From: Flavobacterium sp. TR2
GTDB taxonomy: Bacteria; Bacteroidota; Bacteroidia; Flavobacteriales; Flavobacteriaceae
NCBI RefSeq assembly: GCF_025252405.1
Contig: NZ_CP104307.1
Span: 2,852,001-2,916,000, forward strand
DNA: 64,000 nucleotides
Direction: 5' to 3'
Position numbers and translations under genes: made by a program. This document shows positions 35,041-43,591 of the stretch, piece after piece (within the stretch, counting starts at the first letter, position 1; every line of letters begins with the position of its first letter). Below the pieces are notes generated by a model that saw only the letters and a list, made by a program, of their open reading frames with translations, had not been told where the DNA came from and searched no databases.

Positions 35041-36222
35041 TTATTTTTTCGTTATACTTGTTACTAATTTAACAATAGTTTCGAGCATATTTGCAGATAT
35101 AAGTTCGTTTTTGTTGTCATCTTCTTCGGTCGAATAATTGTTGCCAAAATATTTTTCGACAAGTTTAGCTTTAATTTCCTGTTTTTTTGTTTCGTCAAGT
35201 ATTTCGATAAATGGACTTATTGACGACAATTCTAATTCTAATTTTCGGTTAAGATTCTCTAGCTTTCTATGTTTCCCGGATTCTCTGGAAGCATAAGCAG
35301 CTGGATATATTAAAATTGCAGACGCAACAATTCGTATAATTGCTTTATGCCAATCATAGCTAACATCTCCAATTTTCCAAATTGAATAGATCAAAAGAGC
35401 AGAAAGGATACACATAAAAATAGTTGCAATACTTCGCCAATTATCAGCTGTTTTTTTATGTTCGTTTGCAATTATTTGGTAATTACCAGTTATGCCAACA
35501 TTTCCAATAACATTCACTAATTTGGTAGCATCATTTAGTTTGCGTTCTAAATCTTTTATTATTTCGTCAGTATCGGTCTTTATTTTTTCACGGTCAGCGT
35601 TAATTTCAGCTCTAAATGTATCTCTATCTTCAGAAACTAATTTTGTAAATGAAGCATTTGATGTTTCAAACTGCAATTGAAAATTTGCAGTTATTGTTTC
35701 AAGTTCTTTTTCTTTAAGTCCAATTTTGGTTGTTAATTCTGCTAATTCGGTTTGTTTAATATCTAATTCAGAATTTAAAGTACTTATTTTAGCTTCTATT
35801 TCATCCCTTTTTTCTTCGGTTTGATTTTGTTTATCTTCAATTGTCTTTTGGAATTGTGAAACTATTTTAGAAAAATCTAAATCTCCTGGTACATTGAGAA
35901 TTGGAAAGTTTTTGATATAGGGTAATGCAGAATTTATATGATTTACCGCATTGTTTATATGTCCAATATTACCATTGCCAATGAAATTATTTATTTGGGT
36001 TAATGCGTTTTCATATTCTGATGAAATAGCATTTAATTCGGCTAAAGATAAAAGATTTGGAATTGCAACTTTAAGTCTGTCCAATAAGTAAAGGCAAGCA
36101 GTTTTGAAGAAATCAATTTTGTCATTTTCAAGATTTTTAATAACCTCTTCTTCATTTATTCGATTCAGAAGTTGTTCAGTCTTTATTGAAACTGGATGTG
36201 CTAGAAATTCTGTTGTTGTCAT
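35041..36222 (-). CDS. unknown coiled-coil membrane protein
   Basis: 393 residues from the ATG at 36222; a TTG three codons upstream is less likely. Order: helical N-terminal region (about 1-115), a long coiled coil (about 120-245, with heptad-like KISTLNSELDIKQTELAELT and further Glu/Lys repeats), a Gly/Asn break (VIGNVGITGNYQ), two membrane helices (about 270-288, SIATIFMCILSALLIYSIW, and 300-317, IRIVASAILIYPAAYA) and a charged C-terminal domain of about 75 residues. No enzymatic motif is visible. Long coiled coil plus two helices suggests a membrane-tethered sensor or pore-type effector, but this is inference. Flanked by related stem-loops. Confidence 0.7.
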   Translation of the reverse strand: MTTTEFLAHPVSIKTEQLLNRINEEEVIKNLENDKIDFFKTACLYLLDRLKVAIPNLLSLAELNAISSEYENALTQINNFIGNGNIGHINNAVNHINSALPYIKNFPILNVPGDLDFSKIVSQFQKTIEDKQNQTEEKRDEIEAKISTLNSELDIKQTELAELTTKIGLKEKELETITANFQLQFETSNASFTKLVSEDRDTFRAEINADREKIKTDTDEIIKDLERKLNDATKLVNVIGNVGITGNYQIIANEHKKTADNWRSIATIFMCILSALLIYSIWKIGDVSYDWHKAIIRIVASAILIYPAAYASRESGKHRKLENLNRKLELELSSISPFIEILDETKKQEIKAKLVEKYFGNNYSTEEDDNKNELISANMLETIVKLVTSITKK

Positions 36223-36259
36223 ATTTCTCAATTATTTTTATCGTGCGGTAAAGTGGCTA

Positions 36260-36297
36260 GTAAATCTTGTATACGCGAAACAAACTTTCGCATTTAC
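36260..36297. repeat. stem-loop upstream of the coiled-coil membrane protein gene
   Basis: GCGAAA-CAAAC-TTTCGC (36275-36291) is extended, after a 9-base bulge on one side, by GTAAAT (36260-36265) / ATTTAC (36292-36297). The GCGAAA/TTTCGC arms recall the CGTTTCGCA/TGCGAAACG arms on the other side of the gene. The 262-base gap before thrC holds only this and the thrC terminator. Confidence 0.45.
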
Positions 36298-36440
36298 ACC
36301 TAAATTCGGGTAGCTAGACTAAGTGATTCGTTTTCTATACTTTCAAATATATATATTATTTCTTGCCAATTTTTACGGATTTCCGTACTTGATATTTTTA
36401 TTTGCTAACTCAAAATAATTTTGGTTTCAAGCAATAAAAA

Positions 36441-36467
36441 AACGACTGAAAATAAACATCAGTCGTT
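36441..36467 (-). terminator. terminator of thrC (end of thr operon)
   Basis: 9-bp perfect stem AACGACTGA / TCAGTCGTT (36441-36449, 36459-36467), 9-base loop, and an A-run on the plus strand that forms the U-tract for minus-strand transcripts, 27 bases past the thrC stop. Confidence 0.85.
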
Positions 36468-36493
36468 CGATATATCATTTCATATTAGCTTTA

Positions 36494-37783
36494 TTACCCT
36501 AGGAAATCCTTCAACTCCTCATAAGTCTTAATCTTCACACTAACTTTCTCCTCATTAATAACACTCTCGATTTGAGCAGGAATCGGAAGCGTAATTCCTA
36601 AAGCAGATTCAACCACATCTAAGAATTTAATAGGATGTGCTGTTTCTAAGAAAATACCAATGGCGTTAGGGTGTTTTTCAAGCTCTTTTTTCAAACCTAA
36701 ATAACCAACAGCACCGTGTGGTTCTGCGATATAACCGTCTGTGTTATAAATTTTCTTTAGAGCAACTAATGTTTCTTCATCAGTATAGCTATAAGAAGAG
36801 AAGTCTTTTTCGAAAGCTTTTAAGTCATTATTGTACAATTCCTGAATTCTAATAAAGTTGCTTGGATTTCCAACGTCCATGGCGTTAGAGATGGTCGCTT
36901 TAGAAGGTTTTGGGTCGTATTTTCCGTTTTCTAAGAATCTTGGCACCGTGTCGTTTACGTTGGTAGACGCTACAAAATGCTCAATTGGCAAACCTAATTT
37001 TTTTGCCATAATTCCGGCACAGATATTCCCAAAGTTTCCGCTTGGGCAAGAGAAAACTAAAGGTTTGTTTTGGCTTTTCAAGGCTTTGTATGCAAAGAAG
37101 AAATAAAACATTTGCGGTAACCAACGTGCAATATTAATCGAGTTTGCAGAAGTCAGGTTTTTATGCGCCAGAGTTTCATCTAAAAACGCTTTTTTCACCA
37201 TATCCTGACAATCGTCAAAAACACCGTCAACTTCTAGCGCTTTAATGTTTTGCCCTAAAGTTGTCAATTGCTTTTCCTGAATGTCGCTCACTTTTCCTGA
37301 CGGATATAAAATGACAACATCAACGCCGTCAACGCCTAAAAATCCGCTCGCAACAGCTCCGCCTGTATCACCAGAAGTAGCTACTAAAACAGTATTTTTA
37401 GAATCTTTTTTGTCTTTATTGAAATAACCTAAACAACGTGACATAAAACGCGCTCCAACGTCTTTAAAAGCCATTGTCGGACCGTGAAATAACTCTAACG
37501 AATAGATTCCGTTTTCGACTTTCACAACCGGAAAATCAAAAACTAAAGTTTCGGCAATAATTTCTTTTAGTTTTTCTGCCGGGATTTCGTCGCCAACAAA
37601 TTGTTTAATCGCTTCAAAAGCAATTTCTTCGTGGCTTAAACCTTCGATTTTATCAAAAAATGACGGATCAAGCGGTGTTATGCTTTCTGGGAAATATAAT
37701 CCTTTGTCAGTTGCTAATCCTTGTATAACAGCTTCCTGAAAAGAAACTTTTGGGGCATTATGGTTTAAACTGTAGTATTTCAT
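36494..37783 (-). CDS. thrC: threonine synthase
   Basis: PLP enzyme converting O-phosphohomoserine to threonine, last step of the pathway. 429 residues, the proteobacterial/yeast-type length. Signatures: MKYYSLNHNAPKVSFQEAVIQGLATDKGLYFPE, the PLP lysine in HGPTMAFKDVGARFM, NTVLVATSGDTGGAVASGF, LTSANSINIARWLPQMFYFF and SCPSGNFGNICAG. Third gene of thrA-thrB-thrC. The 150-base gap after thrB contains AAGCTTTAGGCTTTAGGC-type phrases and an inverse copy, so some read-through control is possible. Confidence 0.96.
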   Translation of the reverse strand: MKYYSLNHNAPKVSFQEAVIQGLATDKGLYFPESITPLDPSFFDKIEGLSHEEIAFEAIKQFVGDEIPAEKLKEIIAETLVFDFPVVKVENGIYSLELFHGPTMAFKDVGARFMSRCLGYFNKDKKDSKNTVLVATSGDTGGAVASGFLGVDGVDVVILYPSGKVSDIQEKQLTTLGQNIKALEVDGVFDDCQDMVKKAFLDETLAHKNLTSANSINIARWLPQMFYFFFAYKALKSQNKPLVFSCPSGNFGNICAGIMAKKLGLPIEHFVASTNVNDTVPRFLENGKYDPKPSKATISNAMDVGNPSNFIRIQELYNNDLKAFEKDFSSYSYTDEETLVALKKIYNTDGYIAEPHGAVGYLGLKKELEKHPNAIGIFLETAHPIKFLDVVESALGITLPIPAQIESVINEEKVSVKIKTYEELKDFLG

Positions 37784-37933
37784 TTTTTTTGTAGCTTTAA
37801 GCTTTAGGCTTTAGGCATTAGGCTTTTTCTGAATGCGTTTAGCTTTTAGCTTTTTCATTTTTTTCTTGGTTTTATATTATACGCAAAGGTTTCAAGCTTA
37901 GTGCCTAAAGCCTATTGCTTGCAGCGTCCCGTG

Positions 37934-38854
37934 CTAAAGCACGCGGACACCATCAGGATTAATCTTCGAAACATGAATTTCATACGGTAAATTCATTTTT
38001 TCGTAAACGTCGCTCATGGCTTTTGCGATTTTTTCAGCGGTTTCTTTTCCTCTGCTTAAAGCGAAAATAGATGGGCCGGAACCTGAAATTCCAGAACCTA
38101 AAGCGCCGTTTTCATAAGCCGTTTGTTTAATTTGATCGAAACCTGGAATCAATACACTTCTTAAAGGCTCTACGATTTCGTCATGAAGCGAACGTCCGAT
38201 CAATTCGTAATCTTTGGTGTAAAGTCCTGCGACCAATCCGCCTACGTTACCCCATTGCATGATGGCGCTTTTTAGGGAAACGTTTTGTTTTAAAACCGAA
38301 CGAGCGTCAGAAGTTTTCAATTCAATTTGCGGATGAACCACCGTTGCGTACAATTCTTCTGGGCTGTCAATTCTGATAATATCAAGCGGCGAGTAACTTC
38401 TTACCAACGTAAATCCGCCCAAAAGGGCAGGGGCAACGTTGTCGGCGTGAGCGTTTCCGCTGGCTAATTTCTCGCCCTGCATTGCAAATTGAACCAAATC
38501 TTTACGAGAATAAGGTCTTCCTAATAATTCATTTATTCCGAAAACCGCTCCGGCAGAACTTGCAGCACTGCTTCCGATTCCGCTTCCGGCTTTGATGTTT
38601 TTGTAAATTTCGATTTCAAATCCGAAATCCAATTCATCTAAAGTAGCCAACATGGCCAAAGCCGCAACCCCGGAAACGTTTTTCTCGGTTTCCAAAGGTA
38701 AATCGGCACCGACAATTTTAGTGATTCGAACTCCTTTTTGATCGACTTTTCGAACAATCATTTCATCGCCCGCATTGTCTAAGCAAAGTCCCAAGACGTC
38801 AAATCCGCATGAGAGGTTGGCGATTGTAGCGGGACAGAATAATTTTATTTCCAT
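37934..38854 (-). CDS. thrB: homoserine kinase
   Basis: GHMP kinase phosphorylating homoserine. 306 residues. Motif 1 PATIANLSCGFDVLGLCLD, motif 2 with the ATP loop IKAGSGIGSSAASSAGAVFGIN, motif 3 ENGALGSGISGSGPSIFALS. Second gene of the thr operon, 159 bases after thrA; the gap contains three 16-base tandem repeats. Its stop codon lies inside a small hairpin CGTGCT-AA-AGCACG (37930-37943). Confidence 0.96.
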   Translation of the reverse strand: MEIKLFCPATIANLSCGFDVLGLCLDNAGDEMIVRKVDQKGVRITKIVGADLPLETEKNVSGVAALAMLATLDELDFGFEIEIYKNIKAGSGIGSSAASSAGAVFGINELLGRPYSRKDLVQFAMQGEKLASGNAHADNVAPALLGGFTLVRSYSPLDIIRIDSPEELYATVVHPQIELKTSDARSVLKQNVSLKSAIMQWGNVGGLVAGLYTKDYELIGRSLHDEIVEPLRSVLIPGFDQIKQTAYENGALGSGISGSGPSIFALSRGKETAEKIAKAMSDVYEKMNLPYEIHVSKINPDGVRVL

Positions 38855-38918
38855 TTTTTTATAAGGTTCAAAGTGGCAAAGGCTCAGAGGTTCAGAGGTT
38901 TTCCACTCATTGTTTTTT

Positions 38919-38966
38919 AAGGTTCATAGTAGCAAAGGTTCATAGTAGCAAAGGTTCATAGTAGCA
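38919..38966. repeat. three tandem copies of a 16-bp unit between thrA and thrB
   Basis: Unit AAGGTTCATAGTAGCA at 38919-38934, 38935-38950 and 38951-38966, continuing into a partial fourth. Flanked by AAAGTGGCAAAGGCTCAGAGG and by CCCTTTGCACCTTTGACC, the two orientations of the same intergenic family. Inserted within an operon. Confidence 0.9.
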
Positions 38967-39013
38967 AAGGTTTTAACTTTGTCCCTTTGCACCTTTGACC
39001 CTTTGCACCTTTA

Positions 39014-41461
39014 CTAAATATTTCCTATTCTAATAACATCTGCAAAAATTCCTGATGCTGTAACAGCGGCTCCGGCGCCGGCTCCTTTGATCAATAAAGG
39101 CTGGTCTACGTAACGATCTGTGTAGAACAATACGATATTGTCTTTTCCTTCTAAATTATAGAAAGGATGATCTTTTGGAATGAACTGCAGGCCAACGCTA
39201 GCTTTTCCGTTTTCGAATTGCGCTACGTATTTCAATCTTGAATCTTTGGCTAAAGCTTCTTTATAAATGCCTTCAAAATGAGCAGCGTGTTTGATTAACG
39301 ATGCAAAAAAGTCGTCGTTGTTTGTGGTTGCTAAACATTCTGCTGGCAGGAACGATTCATTTGCAATAGCGTCAATATCCATTTCGTAACCGCTTTCGCG
39401 AATTAGAATTAGGATTTTACGGGCAACGTCGATTCCGCTTAAGTCGATTTTCGGATCTGGTTCTGTAAAACCTTGAACTCCCGCTTCTTTTACTACATCG
39501 TGGAAAGAATTATTCTCATCAAAATTGTTGAAAATAAAGTTCAGACTTCCAGACAAAACGGCTTGAATTTTATGCACTTTATCGCCAGAAGCAATTAAGT
39601 TTTTTACAGTGTCAATAATAGGTAATCCCGCACCAACATTCGTTTCAAACAAGAAAGGAGCGTTGTATTGGCGTGATAAGCTTTTTAATTTTTTATAGTT
39701 ATCGTAAGCAGATGAACAGGCAATTTTGTTGCAAGTCACAACCGCAATACTTTCTTTTAAGAATTTCTCGTAGGCTTCAGAAACCGTTGCATTTGCAGTG
39801 ATGTCTACGAAAATGCTGTTACGCAAATTCAGCTCTTTTGCTTTTTTGATAAATTCTTCAATGCTTGCCGGTTCGCCTTCGCTTAAAGCGGCATCCCAAT
39901 TTTTCAAAGAAATTCCGTCTTCGTCAAAAATCATTTTTCTTGAGTTAGACAAAGCAATTACACGAACATTGATCTTTAAATTATCTTTTAAGAACTTTCT
40001 TTGATTGTGAATCTGCTCGATGAATTTTTCGCCCACATTTCCAACTCCCATTACAAATAAGTTGAGCTGTTTTGTGTTTTCTTCAAAGAAATTTTCGTGC
40101 AACGTATTCAATGCTTTTTTAACATCTCTTTCATTAATTACAGTCGAAATGTTTCTTTCAGAAGCGCCTTGCGCAATCGCACGTATGTTTACGTTGTTTT
40201 TTCCTAAAGTGCTGAACATTCTTCCGCTCAAGCCTTGGTGATTTTTCATGTTTTCACCCACCAAAGCAATAATGCAAAGGTCTTTTTCTACATAGCAAGG
40301 ATCGATTTTATTCTGCGAAATTTCGATTTCAAAAGCTCTATTTATTGCAGCTTCGGCATTATCAGCATCAGAATTTAGAATTCCGATACAGATTGAATGT
40401 TCAGAAGAAGCTTGAGTAATAAAAATAACATTGATTTTTTCTTGAGATAATACTTCAAATAATCTTCTTGATGAACCCGCAACACCAATCATTCCTGGAC
40501 CTTCAAGCGTTAAAAGCGAAATATGATCAATATGGCTGATTCCTTTTACAACTGTATCTTTTGAGGAAACCTGGCTAGAGATTAAAGTTCCTTCAGCTTC
40601 TGGCTCAAAAGTGTTTTTAATTAAAATTGGAATGTTTTTTCTTAAAACGGGTTGAATTGTTGGCGGATACAGCACTTTTGCTCCAAAATGCGACAATTCC
40701 ATCGCTTCTTGGTAAGAAATAGTAGCAATTGGCTGTGCTTGTTTTACAATTTTCGGATTTGCAGTAAACATTCCGTTTACGTCTGTCCAAATTTCCAATT
40801 GTTCTGCATCGATTGCTCCAGCGATAATTGCAGCAGTATAATCGGAACCGCCTCGTCCTAAAGTCGAAGTAATTCCGTCTAAAGTCTGTGCGATAAAACC
40901 GGGCATAATATTGATTTTTGCCTTGTTTTCAGCAAAGTAATCTTTAATCAGCTGATTTGAAACTTCGAAGTTTACAGTTGCTTTTCCAAAGTTATTATCC
41001 GTTTTGATTAATTCGCGGCTGTCTTTGTAAACCGCATCTTTGCTAATCTGCTGATAAGCTTGCGCGATGATAAATGAAGAAAGCAATTCTCCGAAACTTA
41101 AAATGGTATCGGCAGTTCTTGGAGACAATTCTCCTAAAAGAAAACAGCCGTCCAATAAAGTTTCTAAGTGATTGATGATTCTTTTTACATGGCTTAGCAA
41201 ACTGCTTTGCTCGCTAACCGGAATCAGTTCTTTAAGTGTATCAAGGTGTTTTTTCTCGATTTCGGCAACAACTTCTCTAAAGCTTTCGTCGTTTGATGCC
41301 GCTTTTGCTGCTGCCAATTGCAGTAAATCAGTTACTTTGCTTAATGCAGAAACCACAACCACAAGCTGGTCCTGTTTTGCTTTTTGGTTAACAATGTCGA
41401 GAACGAGTTTTATATTTTGAGCATTGGCTACTGAAGTTCCGCCAAATTTTAATACTTTCAT
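39014..41461 (-). CDS. thrA: bifunctional aspartate kinase / homoserine dehydrogenase I
   Basis: First and third steps from aspartate to threonine in one 815-residue protein, the E. coli ThrA length. The kinase domain (about 1-290) starts MKVLKFGGTSVANAQNIK and contains GFIAQTLDGITSTLGRGGSDYTAAIIA. Two ACT regulatory domains follow (about 305-455; SLLTLEGPGMIGVAGSSRRLFEVL and ICIIALVGENMKNHQGLSGRMFSTLG). The homoserine dehydrogenase domain begins LNLFVMGVGNVGEKFIEQI and has the substrate site VLSGSLNFIFNN and EPDPKIDLSGIDVARKILIL. It is preceded by the thr leader peptide and hairpin (41564-41673), so expression is probably set by attenuation and activity by threonine binding to ACT. Confidence 0.97.
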   Translation of the reverse strand: MKVLKFGGTSVANAQNIKLVLDIVNQKAKQDQLVVVVSALSKVTDLLQLAAAKAASNDESFREVVAEIEKKHLDTLKELIPVSEQSSLLSHVKRIINHLETLLDGCFLLGELSPRTADTILSFGELLSSFIIAQAYQQISKDAVYKDSRELIKTDNNFGKATVNFEVSNQLIKDYFAENKAKINIMPGFIAQTLDGITSTLGRGGSDYTAAIIAGAIDAEQLEIWTDVNGMFTANPKIVKQAQPIATISYQEAMELSHFGAKVLYPPTIQPVLRKNIPILIKNTFEPEAEGTLISSQVSSKDTVVKGISHIDHISLLTLEGPGMIGVAGSSRRLFEVLSQEKINVIFITQASSEHSICIGILNSDADNAEAAINRAFEIEISQNKIDPCYVEKDLCIIALVGENMKNHQGLSGRMFSTLGKNNVNIRAIAQGASERNISTVINERDVKKALNTLHENFFEENTKQLNLFVMGVGNVGEKFIEQIHNQRKFLKDNLKINVRVIALSNSRKMIFDEDGISLKNWDAALSEGEPASIEEFIKKAKELNLRNSIFVDITANATVSEAYEKFLKESIAVVTCNKIACSSAYDNYKKLKSLSRQYNAPFLFETNVGAGLPIIDTVKNLIASGDKVHKIQAVLSGSLNFIFNNFDENNSFHDVVKEAGVQGFTEPDPKIDLSGIDVARKILILIRESGYEMDIDAIANESFLPAECLATTNNDDFFASLIKHAAHFEGIYKEALAKDSRLKYVAQFENGKASVGLQFIPKDHPFYNLEGKDNIVLFYTDRYVDQPLLIKGAGAGAAVTASGIFADVIRIGNI

Positions 41462-41563
41462 TTTATGATATTTTTCTTTTTTGCAACTATTTTTTATGTA
41501 TTCATTACCTTTCTTCTTTTTAGAAAAAAAGTATATGCGAACTGGATTATATGTAAAAATGTA

Positions 41564-41578
41564 TACCCCTAAGGGGTA
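41564..41578 (-). terminator. thr attenuator hairpin
   Basis: 6-bp GC-rich stem TACCCC / GGGGTA (41564-41569, 41573-41578) with a 3-base loop. The leader stop codon lies in the loop region, and on the minus strand a T5 run follows at 41559-41555. A ribosome stalled on the Thr codons just before it would cover the 5' arm. The stem is short, so it may be part of a larger alternative structure. Confidence 0.5.
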
Positions 41579-41673
41579 GTAGTTGTTGTAGTAGAAATAA
41601 TGGTAGCAGCAATTGCAACTCCTGTTTGAGCTGTAATAATGGTAGATTGATATTTTATGCTGTTACTTTTCAT
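41569..41673 (-). CDS. thrL: thr operon leader peptide
   Basis: 34-codon ORF (ATG at 41673, TAG at 41571-41569) located 107 bases before thrA. Its product has 10 Thr and 6 Ile, among them ATIISTTTTTTP at the end, with six consecutive Thr codons right before the stop. This is the composition of the E. coli threonine leader (Thr and Ile control), with unrelated sequence otherwise. TACTTTTG (41692-41685 on the minus strand) is a -7 promoter match just upstream. When charged tRNA-Thr or tRNA-Ile is scarce, ribosome stalling should favour read-through into thrABC. The ORF is seen; attenuation is inferred from established leader-peptide logic. Confidence 0.85.
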   Translation of the reverse strand: MKSNSIKYQSTIITAQTGVAIAATIISTTTTTTP

Positions 41674-42027
41674 TTTTGATTTTTCAAAAGTACAGCTTTT
41701 TATAAGAGTTAAAAACTTCAAAAGCTTTTTTGCGAATATTTTAATAATTCAAATCTCAATAATTCAATATTGAGTATTTGTTAAAATTGGATATGCTAAA
41801 TTGAGGTTTTAATAGATTTTGGACAGCGTTTTTTTGAGGTTTAGGCCATGCAAAAGATTGATGTTTAGTCCAAAAAGACATTAAAAGCGGATTAAAACAT
41901 AAAAAGAAGAGTAAATAGAGCGTTAAAATTGCTCAACTGGTTTTTGTTGAAATCTTAATTATTGTGATAAAATGTTGCTTTTTAATATTGATTTGTTGAA
42001 TTTTGGCGTTTAAAATTTAAAATCATC
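41674..42027. other. divergent region between thr leader and hutH
   Basis: 354 AT-rich bases without a further ORF. The thr promoter -7 box lies at its left edge. GTTG, 20 bases, then GAATTTTG (about 41973-42006) is a one-mismatch candidate promoter for hutH. Confidence 0.4.
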
Positions 42028-43542
42028 ATGAGAGAGATTCATTATATAAGTTCGGAAACCATCACTTTAGAAACATTACAGGAAATTTTAGGTCAGAATA
42101 AGATTCTTGAATTATCTGAAGAAGCTAAGTCAAATGTTCAGAAATGCCGTGATTATTTAGATAAGAAAATGGCATCTCATACGGCTCCAATTTATGGAAT
42201 CAATACAGGTTTTGGATCATTGTATAGTGTGAAGATCTCGAATGAAAATTTATCTAAACTTCAAGAAAACTTAGTAAAATCGCACGCTTGCGGAACGGGT
42301 GAAGAAGTTCCAGCGGACATTGTAAAGATGATGCTTTTACTGAAAATCCAATCTTTAAGTTATGGTCATTCTGGTGTTCAATTAAAAACACTGGAGCGTT
42401 TAGTTGATTTTTATAATAATGATATTCTGCCTATTATTTATACGCAAGGTTCGCTTGGAGCTTCAGGAGATTTAGCTCCTTTGGCACATTTGTCTTTGCC
42501 ATTAATAGGTGAGGGAATTGTGCTTTTTGAAGGAAAAAAAGTGGCTTCTGCTGAAGTTTTAAAGCATTTTAACTGGGAGCCAATTGTTTTGCAGTCAAAA
42601 GAAGGTTTGGCTTTGCTGAACGGAACTCAGTTTATGAGTGCATATGGAGCTCATATTTTAATTAAAGCATATAAATACTCGTATTTGGCAGATTTGATCG
42701 GAACTATTTCTATGGAAGGTTTTGATGGAAGAATCGAGCCATTCAACGAATTGATACATTATATACGTCCGCACAAAGGGCAAATCGTAACGGCACAAAG
42801 AATTACTGAATTCTTGGAAGGAAGCGAAATTATCGCTCAGGAAAAGAAACACGTTCAAGATCCGTACTCTTTCCGCTGTATGCCGCAGGTTCACGGAGCT
42901 TCAAAAGATGCGATTGATTATGTTAGAAAAGTATTTAAAACAGAAATCAATTCAGTGACTGATAATCCTAATATTTTTATTGAAGCCGATCAGATTATTT
43001 CTGGCGGAAATTTCCACGGACAGCCTTTAGCTTTAGCTTTAGATTTTATGGCAATTGCTTTGGCAGAATTAGGAAGCATTTCTGAAAGAAGAACCTATCA
43101 GTTAATTTCTGGTTTGCGTAATCTTCCGGCATTTTTGGTTGATAATCCGGGATTGAATTCTGGTTTTATGATTCCGCAATATACAGCAGCAAGTATTGCG
43201 AGCCAAAACAAACAATTGGCAACTCCTGCAAGTATTGATAGCATTGTTTCGAGTAACGGACAAGAAGATCACGTGAGCATGGGAGCCAATGGGGCAACAA
43301 AAGCCTTACGAATTTTGGATAATTTGGAGCGCATTTTAGCGATCGAATTGCTGAATGCTTCGCAGGCTATTGCTTACAGAGAGCCTCTAAAATCAAGCGA
43401 TTTTATTCAAATGTTCTTGAATAGCTACCGAGAAATGGTGCCTTTGGTGAAAGAAGACAGAATCTTACATAATGACATAGAAAACACGGTTTTATTCCTT
43501 TCGAGTTTTCAAATTGAAAACGATTTGTTAACAATGGCTTAA
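42028..43542 (+). CDS. hutH: histidine ammonia-lyase
   Basis: Deaminates histidine to urocanate, first step of histidine degradation. 504 residues. The self-forming MIO cofactor triad is Ala145-Ser146-Gly147 in GSLGASGDLAPLAHL. Other conserved blocks: YGINTGFGSLYSVKI, GTGEEVPADIV, NGTQFMSAYGAH, DPYSFRCMPQVHGASKDAI and SVTDNPNIF. hutU, hutI and hutG are not adjacent. The next gene starts 50 bases later but is a phosphate-transport accessory with its own -7 box, so hutH is probably a single-gene unit. Confidence 0.96.
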   Translation: MREIHYISSETITLETLQEILGQNKILELSEEAKSNVQKCRDYLDKKMASHTAPIYGINTGFGSLYSVKISNENLSKLQENLVKSHACGTGEEVPADIVKMMLLLKIQSLSYGHSGVQLKTLERLVDFYNNDILPIIYTQGSLGASGDLAPLAHLSLPLIGEGIVLFEGKKVASAEVLKHFNWEPIVLQSKEGLALLNGTQFMSAYGAHILIKAYKYSYLADLIGTISMEGFDGRIEPFNELIHYIRPHKGQIVTAQRITEFLEGSEIIAQEKKHVQDPYSFRCMPQVHGASKDAIDYVRKVFKTEINSVTDNPNIFIEADQIISGGNFHGQPLALALDFMAIALAELGSISERRTYQLISGLRNLPAFLVDNPGLNSGFMIPQYTAASIASQNKQLATPASIDSIVSSNGQEDHVSMGANGATKALRILDNLERILAIELLNASQAIAYREPLKSSDFIQMFLNSYREMVPLVKEDRILHNDIENTVLFLSSFQIENDLLTMA

Positions 43543-43564
43543 CACTGAAACGTGTTATTGAAGG

Positions 43565-43572
43565 TAATTTTG
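43565..43572 (+). promoter_or_regulatory. -7 promoter element before the DUF47/PiT pair
   Basis: TAATTTTG fits TAnnTTTG and lies 20 bases before the DUF47 ATG. No clear -33 TTTG is present at 18-21 bases upstream, so confidence is limited. Confidence 0.35.
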
Positions 43573-43591
43573 CACTATCAAAAATAAAACA

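Noticed and set aside
38919..38966. CRISPR array
   Set aside because: The 16-bp units are directly adjacent with no spacers, and no cas genes are in the window.
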